From NCBI RefSeq assembly GCF_014762705.1, contig NZ_JABURL010000040.1, positions 1 to 46,821 on the forward strand: DNA of 46,821 nucleotides, read 5' to 3'. This document shows positions 34,840-42,896 of the stretch, piece after piece (position 1 is the first letter of the stretch; each line of letters opens with the position of its first letter). The notes beneath the pieces were generated by a model. That model was not told the origin of the DNA and did no database searches. It saw only the letters and a program-made list of their open reading frames with translations. The position numbers and the translations under genes were made by a program. This DNA comes from Cyclobacterium sp. (lineage in GTDB: Bacteria > Bacteroidota > Bacteroidia > Cytophagales > Cyclobacteriaceae).

Positions 34840-35861
34840 AAGATATAAAATTATCAGTGGTCATGCCTGTTTACAATGGTGAAAAGCATCTGCAAGAAGC
34901 CATTGACAGTGTGCTGAATCAGACTTTTGCTGCATTTGAACTGATTATCATCGATGACGGCTCAGAGGATGGCTCCCGGGAAATTATCCTTGGACTTACC
35001 GATCCCAGGGTACGATTTCTCGATAATGGCACAAACAAGGGTATTTCCTTTACCCGTAACAAAGGACTGCAAGAAGCTAGAGGAGAATTTCTGGCCTGGA
35101 TGGATTGTGATGATCTCATAGCAGTGGATAGGTTTGAAAAACAGTTGGACTTCATGGATACTCATCCTCAGATCGGCATTTGTGGTTCCTGGCTAACCAG
35201 ATTTGATGAAAAAAAATCCGAAGTTTCCAGGTCTCCAACAGATCATCAACAGATCAAAGCCTTGTTGTTGTTCAAACCCGCCATTTGGAATGCAACAGCC
35301 ATGTATCGCCTGGATTGGGTTAAAAAAGCAGGGCTCACATTTGATAGCCGACTCACCGTAGCCGAGGACTACGATTTTTATTGGGAAGCCTGTAGGAAGT
35401 TTCCGGTAGCCAATATCCCGGAACCCTTGTATTATTACCGCGACTCGGACTCCAGCATTATGAAAAGTTTTGAGGGCGCAGAAGAACGAAGTTTTGCCAT
35501 CCATAAACTGATTTATGAGAAATCGCTGCGTGAGCTGGATATTGATCCCACTGAGGACCAACTTCGCCTGCATCGGAAAATCGGATCTACCCATCTGTTT
35601 CAAACTTACCGGTCATACAAGGCAGCTTTTGATTGGCTGATTTTTCTTCAAGAGAAAAACGAGGTCAGGAAAATATATGATTCAGCGGCTTTTGCCAAAA
35701 TCCTGGGCAGTATCTTTTTCTTCCTCAGCAAAAAATCTTCCCAAATAGGTTTACCTGTTTTTTTTTACTACTTGAAGGAAACCAAAAAATTTTATCCTGC
35801 AGACCTGTATCTAACTACAAAATTGCTGGTAAGATGCATTATCAAATACCGGCGTTTTTAA
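34836..35861 (+). CDS. Family 2 glycosyltransferase
   Basis: Cytoplasmic GT-A enzyme. The opening LSVVMPVYNGEKHLQEAIDS, FELIIIDDGSEDGSREI, and FLAWMDCDDLIAVDRFEKQL (nucleotide/metal-binding) are standard; LTVAEDYDFYWEACRKF near residue 180 has the ED motif with the likely catalytic base. It has 341 residues, with a C-terminal basic amphipathic stretch that may lie on the membrane. Its start overlaps the polymerase stop by 4 bases. Donor cannot be predicted; it may elongate the repeat unit. Confidence 0.9.
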   Translation: MKDIKLSVVMPVYNGEKHLQEAIDSVLNQTFAAFELIIIDDGSEDGSREIILGLTDPRVRFLDNGTNKGISFTRNKGLQEARGEFLAWMDCDDLIAVDRFEKQLDFMDTHPQIGICGSWLTRFDEKKSEVSRSPTDHQQIKALLLFKPAIWNATAMYRLDWVKKAGLTFDSRLTVAEDYDFYWEACRKFPVANIPEPLYYYRDSDSSIMKSFEGAEERSFAIHKLIYEKSLRELDIDPTEDQLRLHRKIGSTHLFQTYRSYKAAFDWLIFLQEKNEVRKIYDSAAFAKILGSIFFFLSKKSSQIGLPVFFYYLKETKKFYPADLYLTTKLLVRCIIKYRRF

Positions 35862-35886
35862 TCTAAAATTTTTACAGCAAACTGAT

Positions 35887-36981
35887 ATGAAAAATTTACT
35901 GATTGTCACCAAGTCCCAATACGGTTATCATATAGACCCATATAAATTTGGGTATTACCTGAAAGATGACTTTAGAATCACACACTTGAGTTGGGATTTT
36001 GGTTTGCCAAAAATCAAAGTACCTGGTATTCAAACCAAATACATTTCCCGGAAAGGTAACAAACTGATGCGGTTGTATCAATTTCTAAAACAAATCAATA
36101 GGGAAATCAGGTCCGGCAATTATGACCTGATATTTCTGGTGTATTTTCCCGGATGTACCTTTTTACGCTGGCAAAACCCAAAACAGACCTTTAATCTGGA
36201 TATAAGAACCGCCACTGATACTGATCAGCCCCTGATTAACCTGATAAAGGACAAACTTTTGAAGTGGGAGGCAGTCAGGTTTCCTCACCTTACGATTCTG
36301 AGCCATGGGTTGGCCAATAAACTGGGGTTTAAAAAGTACCATTACCTTCCCTTAGGTGGAGAAAAATTCTGCTCTGGAAATAAATCTTTTGACAAGGCGA
36401 ATTTATTGTATGTAGGGACACTGGAAAATAGAAACCTCATGGTATTTATTCGGGGCCTGCATCGGTACATGGATGCTGCCAAACCGGACCATCCTCCCAT
36501 TTCATTAACCATTGTTGGTGACGGACCGGGAAATGAGCGTGCAGAAATTGAGAATTATATACAGTCACAAGGATTGGAAAAAGTTGTGCGGACTAAAGGG
36601 TATGTACACAATGACCAGTTATACGAGTATTTTGAAGCAGCTACCGTAGGCATTTCATACGTTCCGATTACCCCCTATTATACGCATCAACCACCCACCA
36701 AGACCTACGAGTATTTACTGTCTGGCCTGCCTGTACTGGCCACTGCGACCATTGAAAATGCCAAAATCATCTCAGATGCTTGCGGAGAACTCATTCAGGA
36801 CAACGAAGAATCCGTTGCCAGGGGACTGGAAACACTGGTACACAGATTAAATGAGTTTGACTCAGCAAAAATAAGCCAGGTATGCAGGGATTATTCCTGG
36901 CAACACATTGCCAGAAATAATCTGGCCCCATACCTGGAATCACTTACACTATCTCATCACCTATCCTTTCAGCTCGGTTAA
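35887..36981 (+). CDS. GT4-like glycosyltransferase
   Basis: GT-B fold enzyme of 364 residues. The C-terminal half has LTIVGDGPGNERAEIENYI, VRTKGYVHNDQLYEYFEAA and PPTKTYEYLLSGLPVLATAT, whose acidic residues contact the nucleotide-sugar phosphate in GT4 enzymes. The N-terminal half is divergent (LLIVTKSQYGYHIDPYKFGY), so the acceptor-binding part is not recognisable. It begins 25 bases after the GT2 gene and ends 11 before the next transferase. Donor unknown. Confidence 0.86.
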   Translation: MKNLLIVTKSQYGYHIDPYKFGYYLKDDFRITHLSWDFGLPKIKVPGIQTKYISRKGNKLMRLYQFLKQINREIRSGNYDLIFLVYFPGCTFLRWQNPKQTFNLDIRTATDTDQPLINLIKDKLLKWEAVRFPHLTILSHGLANKLGFKKYHYLPLGGEKFCSGNKSFDKANLLYVGTLENRNLMVFIRGLHRYMDAAKPDHPPISLTIVGDGPGNERAEIENYIQSQGLEKVVRTKGYVHNDQLYEYFEAATVGISYVPITPYYTHQPPTKTYEYLLSGLPVLATATIENAKIISDACGELIQDNEESVARGLETLVHRLNEFDSAKISQVCRDYSWQHIARNNLAPYLESLTLSHHLSFQLG

Positions 36982-36992
36982 AGATTTTTACC

Positions 36993-38009
36993 ATGGCAAA
37001 TAAAACAATAAAATCTCTTTACGTGACCAATATGTACCCAACTGCAGCTCATCCGGTAGACGGGATATTCATTAAAGAACAAATTCAGGATTTATCCGAA
37101 ATAATACCGCTTCAGGCCGAGGTTGCATTGATTGATTCTGTGTATCAGGGGAAAAAGGAATACCTAAAATCCATCTTTTCCATTCCAAGAATCATTCAAT
37201 CCAAATCCATTGATCTTATCCACATCCATTATGGCTTATCTGGTTTATTCCTTCTTTTCTTCAAACCGCGGCAAAAAGTATTCCTGACACTTCACGGAAG
37301 CGATATCCAAAAAAGGGAAAAAAATGGATGGCAGGTTTGGTTAACAAAAAAAATACTGCCTAAAGCAGATCTGATTTTTGTACAAAATGAAGCCATGAAA
37401 AATCTGGTGCTTCCCTATAACCAAAAGGTAGAGATTGTAACCTGCGGGGTGGATACAGCATTCTTCAAACCCGAACTTCCCGCCGTACCAAAAGGTAATT
37501 CAAAATTGATTTTATTCCCTAGTAGTCCTTCCAGAGAGGTAAAGGATTATCCGCTTTTTAACCGGGTGATTGAGCTGGTCAAAAAACAATTATCCCATCA
37601 GATAAATATTGCTTGCATCGATAACTTAAGTCGGGTCGAAGTACGATCACTTTTAAATAGGGCAGACTGCCTACTCCTGACTTCAAAAACAGAAGGATCC
37701 CCTCAGGTAGTGAAAGAGGCGCTTTGTTGTAACCTTCCAGTGGTAGCAGTACCGGTAGGTGACGTAAAGGAATTAATGGAAGGTGTTCCCAATTGCCGGG
37801 TAGCTTCTTCACGTGAAGTAGGGGAGTTAGCAGATCTGTTGATCAAAACGCTTCTGGAAGAGCGTGGGATGATCCGGGAAACCTTTTTGGTAAAGACAAA
37901 ATATCATCACCAAGCGATTGCCAACAACCTGGCAAAGCACTATCTGCAGGCTTGGGGTAAGCCAAACACAAAACCTCAGGCATTTAAACCTGCAGAACCC
38001 GTCTCCTAA
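36993..38009 (+). CDS. GT4 glycosyltransferase
   Basis: GT-B enzyme of 338 residues. SLYVTNMYPTAAHPVDGIFI near the start and LTLHGSDIQKRE are common in EPS transferases; VTCGVDTAFFKPE marks the domain hinge and SKTEGSPQVVKEALCCNLPV (about residues 231-250) carries the E-x7-E nucleotide-binding motif. No membrane span is visible. It is separated by 11 bases from the previous gene and 53 from the Alg14-like gene that follows. Donor unknown. Confidence 0.9.
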   Translation: MANKTIKSLYVTNMYPTAAHPVDGIFIKEQIQDLSEIIPLQAEVALIDSVYQGKKEYLKSIFSIPRIIQSKSIDLIHIHYGLSGLFLLFFKPRQKVFLTLHGSDIQKREKNGWQVWLTKKILPKADLIFVQNEAMKNLVLPYNQKVEIVTCGVDTAFFKPELPAVPKGNSKLILFPSSPSREVKDYPLFNRVIELVKKQLSHQINIACIDNLSRVEVRSLLNRADCLLLTSKTEGSPQVVKEALCCNLPVVAVPVGDVKELMEGVPNCRVASSREVGELADLLIKTLLEERGMIRETFLVKTKYHHQAIANNLAKHYLQAWGKPNTKPQAFKPAEPVS

Positions 38010-38062
38010 ATAGGACTGTAATATTAAAAAAAAATTAAGGCTAAAGTAGCAGTAATCTCAAT

Positions 38063-38551
38063 ATGGAAAATCCAGAAAAAAAGAAAAAAATCATTCTGAT
38101 TTGCTCGGATGGGGGGCATTTGGCCCAAATTATGGAATTAAAGGAATGGTTCATCAAATACGATTATCTGATTGTTACGGAGAAAGCTCCTTCCACCCTA
38201 TCCTATTCCAACCAATTTAATATAAAATTTCTCAGGGGGAGACCAAAAGGAAAAAAGAGAAATCTCAATTTCTTTGTTCATTTAGTGGTGAACTTTTTCC
38301 TAACTCTTAAAATACTTATTGGACATTTTCCAAAAGCCATCATCACTACCGGTAGCCATACGGCTGTACCCATGTGTTTGATTGGGAAATCCCTTGGTGT
38401 AAAAGTCGTATGGATTTTATCCTATGCAAGAATTAAATCAAGGGCAGCTTCCGCTGATTTGATATATCCCATTGCAGATAAATTTATTATACAATGGCCC
38501 GAACCTCAGAAATTCTATAAAAAAGCAATTTACCTGGGTGGGATCTACTAG
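38063..38551 (+). CDS. Alg14-like (PssD-type) membrane subunit of a split glycosyltransferase
   Basis: Short 162-residue protein resembling eukaryotic Alg14 and rhizobial PssD, which anchors the catalytic Alg13/PssE partner to the membrane and binds the lipid acceptor. KIILICSDGGHLAQIMELK is the Rossmann start with GGH, and HFPKAIITTGSHTAVPMCLI is the second conserved block; a hydrophobic helix lies at about residues 72-92 (LNFFVHLVVNFFLTLKILIG). The protein ends YLGGIY, as in other PssD proteins. The next gene, 38 bases away, is the matching Alg13/PssE-like half. Confidence 0.86.
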   Translation: MENPEKKKKIILICSDGGHLAQIMELKEWFIKYDYLIVTEKAPSTLSYSNQFNIKFLRGRPKGKKRNLNFFVHLVVNFFLTLKILIGHFPKAIITTGSHTAVPMCLIGKSLGVKVVWILSYARIKSRAASADLIYPIADKFIIQWPEPQKFYKKAIYLGGIY

Positions 38552-38589
38552 CATTCATTGATTCTTTTTCATTTACTATTAACAAAATT

Positions 38590-39069
38590 ATGATTCTTGT
38601 ACTATTAGGAACTTTTCCAACTCAATTTGAACGGCCATTGGTGGCGATTGATAGCCTTTGCCGGGAAGGAATTATCCGGGAAAAGGTTATTGTTCAGAAC
38701 GGTTTTACCGAATTCCCATCCCAATACCTTTCCTACAAACCTTTTCTTCCGGTGGAGGAACTGGATCAATTATATAAGGAGGCCCGCATCATCATTTCTC
38801 ATGCGGGATCAGGATCCTTATTAAAAGGACTGAAAATGGGTAAAAAAATCATTGCTATTCCTCGCATGCCGAAATACGGAGAAGTGGTAGATGAGCACCA
38901 AATGGAAATCTTAAGTGAATTTGAAAAGGAAAATTATCTATTGGGATGGAGGGAATCGGATGATTTAAAGGAGCTACTCCTCCGGATCAATAAATTTGAA
39001 CCACAGCCCTTCGTCTCTAAAAAGCAAAATATCATTGACTTTTTGGACAGCTACATAAATGCGCTATGA
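38590..39069 (+). CDS. Alg13-like (PssE-type) catalytic subunit of a split glycosyltransferase
   Basis: 159-residue protein corresponding to the C-terminal domain of GT28 enzymes. MILVLLGTFPTQFERPLVAI resembles Alg13 openings, ARIIISHAGSGSLLKGLKMG and KIIAIPRMPKYGEVVDEHQ are the nucleotide-sugar-binding blocks. It needs the Alg14-like partner encoded just upstream; together they match PssD/PssE, which in Rhizobium transfer a uronic acid to the growing repeat. A glucuronosyl role here is an inference, though a uronic acid would fit the lyase-like protein at 42897-45491. Confidence 0.86.
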   Translation: MILVLLGTFPTQFERPLVAIDSLCREGIIREKVIVQNGFTEFPSQYLSYKPFLPVEELDQLYKEARIIISHAGSGSLLKGLKMGKKIIAIPRMPKYGEVVDEHQMEILSEFEKENYLLGWRESDDLKELLLRINKFEPQPFVSKKQNIIDFLDSYINAL

Positions 39070-39117
39070 AATATTGATGTAAGTAAGTTGAAATAAATTA
39101 ATAAAAAAATCAAAATA

Positions 39118-40128
39118 ATGATAAGAATAGGAATAATAGGCTTAGGTAAAATGGGCATCTCCCATTGTGCCATTCTGGGAGCTCATCCGGATGTAAACCT
39201 GGTAGCTGTATGTGACAGCTCCTCATTCGTGATTGATGCATTTAAGAAGCATACCCGGTTCCAGTGCTTTACAGATTACCGAAAGATGATAACTGAAATG
39301 GGCCTGCATGCTATTGTGATTGCCTCTCCTACCAAATTTCATACGGAGATGGTGCATTTTGCCCTGGATAATTCCCTGCATGTCTTTTGTGAAAAACCTT
39401 TTGTGCTAAAAGCTGAAGATGCCGAAATATTGGCAGAAAAGGCCGAAAAGAAAAAACTAGTCAATCAGGTGGGCTACCATAACCGCTTCCTGGGTACGTT
39501 TAATGAGGTAAAAATATTGTTACAAATGAACGCTCTGGGAGAGCTATACCACTTTAATGGCGAATCTTACGGCCCTGTGGTATTGCGGGAAAAAGGGAAT
39601 ACCTGGAGATCCCAAAAAGGTCAGGGAGGAGGATGCCTGTATGACTATGCCTCGCATACGATTGACCTGATACATTTTCTGCTGGACAAACCCAAGGATG
39701 TTTCGGGCACCCAGTTAAAGCATATCTTTTCCAATGATGTGGAAGATGCAGTTTATTCCAGCATTACGCTCCAAAATGGACTCAGTGGCCAACTATCGGT
39801 AAACTGGAGCGACGAGACACATCGGAAAATGAATACCCAAATAACCATTCTGGGTAAAAAGGGAAAAATTATCGCAGATGCTACAGAGGTGAAAATCTTT
39901 TTGAAAGAGAGCAACGAGCTTTTAGGCTTATCTAAAGGTTGGACAGTTAAATACCTAACCGAACTGACAGCGAATGTAGACTATTACCTGCGGGGTGAGG
40001 AGTATTCCGCCCAAATCGATCATTTTATTAAATGTATTAAACATTCTGAAACGAACAATAAAAGTTCGTTTAGAAGTGCATCCTATACCGACCAACTTAT
40101 TTCTAAATTAATTACAGACAGTAAATAA
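39118..40128 (+). CDS. Gfo/Idh/MocA-family sugar oxidoreductase
   Basis: NAD(P)-dependent dehydrogenase of 336 residues. The Rossmann loop is RIGIIGLGKMGISHCAIL (GxGxxG), and LHVFCEKPFVLKAEDAEIL holds the EKP motif with the catalytic Lys; GGGCLYDYASHTIDLIHFLL gives the D/H pair of the active site. The ATG at 39118 follows the Alg13-like stop by 48 bases. It precedes an unrecognised gene by only 8 bases, so the two probably act together, maybe in making or modifying a nucleotide sugar. Substrate unknown. Confidence 0.9.
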   Translation: MIRIGIIGLGKMGISHCAILGAHPDVNLVAVCDSSSFVIDAFKKHTRFQCFTDYRKMITEMGLHAIVIASPTKFHTEMVHFALDNSLHVFCEKPFVLKAEDAEILAEKAEKKKLVNQVGYHNRFLGTFNEVKILLQMNALGELYHFNGESYGPVVLREKGNTWRSQKGQGGGCLYDYASHTIDLIHFLLDKPKDVSGTQLKHIFSNDVEDAVYSSITLQNGLSGQLSVNWSDETHRKMNTQITILGKKGKIIADATEVKIFLKESNELLGLSKGWTVKYLTELTANVDYYLRGEEYSAQIDHFIKCIKHSETNNKSSFRSASYTDQLISKLITDSK

Positions 40129-40136
40129 CAAAAACC

Positions 40137-41003
40137 ATGGAAAGAGTATTATTCGGTGATAACCAGTTTTTTGGCGTTAACCACAGTTCAGATGAAAAAG
40201 CAAGGGCTCAAACCATGCGCTTTCAACAAGACGATGCAATCATGGCGGTTTTAGACAGCGCCATTGAGGAGGGTATCAATACGTTTATGTGTACAACACA
40301 TGATCGGGTTGGTGAAATTTGCAATAGGATCAGAGGAAATGAGAAGTACAAAGATTTCAAAGTATACCCCTGTATGCCTTATGCACACAAATATGCCAAT
40401 GCCGTAACAGAGTTGGGGTATTTGGGGACCATCAAACAATTTGTCCCAGGAAATATCTTCAGTACTTTTGCCAAAGGGGGGCTGGCATTTATGAAAAAAG
40501 ACTTCAGTGAGCTGGCAAAGCTGATGATCGATGCCGAAATGAAAATGTTTCATGGAGTCAATACCCCAGTGATATGGGTACAAAATGTGATTACCGATTT
40601 GCTCCTTGGCCTTGGCATGACCGACTTCCTGGTTACCTTTTACAAGCACATCAAGGAAAAGTACCATGCAGAGCCCGGATTCATCACCATGAATTTACCT
40701 TTATTATTGGATACTCTGGAGAAGGCAGGAATTGAAAATCCAACCGTTTGTGCTTCCATCAACAAAATAGGTTTTAGGATGTCCGGGGGAATCAAAAAAT
40801 ATGAAGAAGTGATTGCACAAAAAAGATGCAGGTTGGTAGCCATGCAGGTATTGGCAGCCGGAGCCCTAGCTCCCAAAGAAGCCTTTGAATATGTTTGTTC
40901 CCTGGATGGCGTTGAATCTATTCTGTTTGGGGCATCTTCAAGGTCCAATATCCACCAATCAAAATCAATCATTGACCGATGTTCTATTTTGGTTCATGGA
41001 TAG
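40137..41003 (+). CDS. Unrecognised protein, probable TIM-barrel
   Basis: I do not recognise a named family. The 288-residue soluble protein has alternating strand/helix segments compatible with a TIM barrel: VLFGDNQFFGVNHSSDEKA at the start, EGINTFMCTTHDRVGEICNR, FKVYPCMPYAHKYANAVTEL, NTPVIWVQNVITDLLLGLGM, FITMNLPLLLDTLEKAGI, CRLVAMQVLAAGALAPKEA and GVESILFGASSRSNI. The final GASS-plus-Asn stretch resembles the phosphate-binding end of aldo/keto reductases, but the Asp-Tyr-Lys-His tetrad of that family is not evident. His52 region (CTTHDR) and the DNQFFG motif are candidate active-site residues. It is 8 bases downstream of a Gfo/Idh/MocA enzyme and upstream of the deacetylase. A lyase, epimerase or isomerase role is possible. 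Confidence 0.55.
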   Translation: MERVLFGDNQFFGVNHSSDEKARAQTMRFQQDDAIMAVLDSAIEEGINTFMCTTHDRVGEICNRIRGNEKYKDFKVYPCMPYAHKYANAVTELGYLGTIKQFVPGNIFSTFAKGGLAFMKKDFSELAKLMIDAEMKMFHGVNTPVIWVQNVITDLLLGLGMTDFLVTFYKHIKEKYHAEPGFITMNLPLLLDTLEKAGIENPTVCASINKIGFRMSGGIKKYEEVIAQKRCRLVAMQVLAAGALAPKEAFEYVCSLDGVESILFGASSRSNIHQSKSIIDRCSILVHG

Positions 41004-41031
41004 ATTTCAGGATTGACAAGTTTATACTTTT

Positions 41032-41877
41032 ATGAAAAAAATTGTTTTCGCCCTGCTCAGGTATTCCGGCCTTCCAGTATTTTTCAGGGAGGTTATTCAG
41101 AGAAATAAAATTTCAGTTTTGGTTTTCCACGACATAGACCCTGAAACTGCAGAAAGGTCTTTTGCCTATCTTTCAAAACATTATAATTTCATTTCTCTGG
41201 ATGAGATGATAACTGCCATCCAAAAAAAAGACCCAGGCAAAATCCCCAAAAAAGCCATGGTTGTAACTTTTGACGACGGACATGTAAAAAACCATGATTT
41301 ACTTCCTGTATTAAAAAAATACCAGGTACCGGTAACCATATTTCTTTGTTCAGGAATCGTAGATACTGGTAAACATTTTTGGTTTTTGGAAAAAATGGAT
41401 AAAAAAACGCTCCGGCACCTAAAACGGATTCCCAATGAAGACCGTATTTCATTATTGCAGGCAAGGGGGTTCCATTCTGAAGAAGAGCATCACGATGTAC
41501 AAGCATTGTCTTTAAATCAGATAGCAGAAATGACCCCCTGGGCTTCCATGCAATCCCATACAGTTTCTCACCCTATTCTCAGTAACTGTAAGGATGGAGA
41601 ATCGAAGTGGGAAATTACCGAATCGAAAATAGCTTTGGAAAAAAAACTGAAAAATCCGATAAATGCCATTGCGTATCCAAATGGAAATTTTACTAAAAGA
41701 GAGATAAATTTTGCCAAAGAGGCAGGCTACCTATGCGGGTTAACCGTAAATCCAGGTTTCAATTCCATTCAAAGTGATCCTTTCAAACTAAGAAGACTGG
41801 ATCCAAATGATACCCAAAACATCAATGAACTAATTGTTAAATCCTCTGGAATCCAGTCCTTGCTTCGTTTGTTTTAG
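41032..41877 (+). CDS. Polysaccharide deacetylase (NodB/CE4)
   Basis: Zinc-dependent deacetylase of N-acetylhexosamine-containing glycans. The CE4 motifs are AMVVTFDDGHVKNHD with Asp81/Asp82, and MQSHTVSHPIL with zinc ligands His176 and His180; AIAYPNGNFTKREI is motif 3. It has 281 residues. The N-terminus (MKKIVFALLRYSGLPVFF) is only weakly hydrophobic and interrupted by Arg, so I see no firm signal peptide; it could be cytoplasmic or membrane-associated. It lies between the TIM-barrel gene and the second GT14 gene, so de-N-acetylation of a GlcNAc residue is plausible. Confidence 0.88.
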   Translation: MKKIVFALLRYSGLPVFFREVIQRNKISVLVFHDIDPETAERSFAYLSKHYNFISLDEMITAIQKKDPGKIPKKAMVVTFDDGHVKNHDLLPVLKKYQVPVTIFLCSGIVDTGKHFWFLEKMDKKTLRHLKRIPNEDRISLLQARGFHSEEEHHDVQALSLNQIAEMTPWASMQSHTVSHPILSNCKDGESKWEITESKIALEKKLKNPINAIAYPNGNFTKREINFAKEAGYLCGLTVNPGFNSIQSDPFKLRRLDPNDTQNINELIVKSSGIQSLLRLF

Positions 41878-41894
41878 TTTTTGACAGCAAATCA

Positions 41895-42854
41895 ATGACC
41901 ATTCATTATTTAATTCTTGCGCATACCAATCCCCTTCAGGTTAAAAAATTGGTGGCAGCCTTAAATCAAGAGCATACCAGGTTTTATGTACATGTAGACT
42001 TAAAATCCACCATTTCCCCATTTAAAGATGCTTTAAGAAAATTTTCCAATCTTTACTTACTGACTGAGGGTCAGCGAGAATCCTGCAATTGGGGAGGAAT
42101 GGGTATTGTCAATGCCACATTAACCATGCTCAAGCTTGTAGAAAAAAGTGGTAAGGAAGGCTATGTTGTCCTTTTGAGTGGACAAGATTACCCTGTTAAA
42201 TCAAGGGATTACATTGCAACCTATTTTAAAAATAACTTTGGGAATGATTTTATCTCCTGTTTTCCCATTCCTGCCACCCAGTGGTCCAAAGGAGGAATGG
42301 ATCGGATAAATCGATACAAAATAGATTTATCTGAAAAAAAAGGAGATTATGTGCAGCTACCATCAATAAACTCCAAGGAGTTTTACCGCTTTGAATGTCT
42401 GAAAAAGCTTGTGAAGGTAGTCGCAAGAAAAAAAATCAAAGAATTGCCTGTTTTGTTGCATAAGAAAAGCTTTCCTTCATATTTGAAACCATTTGGTGGA
42501 GATACCTGGTGGGCTTTGAAAACAGAAACCATTTCCAAAATTCTGGTGTATATCCAGTATCATAGCGACTTGCTTACTTTTATGGCTTATTCCAATCTAC
42601 CTGATGAAATGTTGTTTCAAAGTTTGGTACTCGAAATCAATAAAGATAATTCAGACAATATCAAAAACTCACTGACTTATGCAAATTGGTCTGGTGGGGA
42701 TGAACCCTCTCCTCAAACGTTTTCTACTAAAGATATTCCACGCCTAAAAGACCTTTCTCCAGATATTTTGTTTGCCCGAAAATTTGATATTAACCCCAAC
42801 CCGGAGCTTTTAGACAGGATTGAGGAGGAAGTCTGGACCAGGCCGGTCAAATAA
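41895..42854 (+). CDS. GT14 (core-2/I-branching) glycosyltransferase, second copy
   Basis: Paralogue of the enzyme at 31246-32142. Conserved blocks are HYLILAHTNPLQVKKLVAAL, FYVHVDLKS, SCNWGGMGIVNATLTMLKL, LLSGQDYPVKSRDYIATYF, GGDTWWALKTETISKIL and LPDEMLFQSLVLEI. It has 319 residues, slightly longer than the first copy because of an insert around residues 155-195. It is last gene of the operon, 17 bases after the deacetylase, followed by a 14-bp hairpin that separates it from the convergent T9SS gene. Donor unknown; GlcNAc is usual for GT14. Confidence 0.88.
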   Translation: MTIHYLILAHTNPLQVKKLVAALNQEHTRFYVHVDLKSTISPFKDALRKFSNLYLLTEGQRESCNWGGMGIVNATLTMLKLVEKSGKEGYVVLLSGQDYPVKSRDYIATYFKNNFGNDFISCFPIPATQWSKGGMDRINRYKIDLSEKKGDYVQLPSINSKEFYRFECLKKLVKVVARKKIKELPVLLHKKSFPSYLKPFGGDTWWALKTETISKILVYIQYHSDLLTFMAYSNLPDEMLFQSLVLEINKDNSDNIKNSLTYANWSGGDEPSPQTFSTKDIPRLKDLSPDILFARKFDINPNPELLDRIEEEVWTRPVK

Positions 42855-42890
42855 AATGGGGCCAATTAACCCATTCAATTGGCCCCATTT
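42854..42890. terminator. Bidirectional terminator between the second GT14 gene and the T9SS gene
   Basis: Perfect 14-bp stem aaatggggccaatt / aattggccccattt (42854-42867 and 42877-42890) with a 9-base loop, beginning at the last codon of the GT14 gene and ending 6 bases before the T9SS stop. Confidence 0.8.
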
Positions 42891-42896
42891 CTTGAT

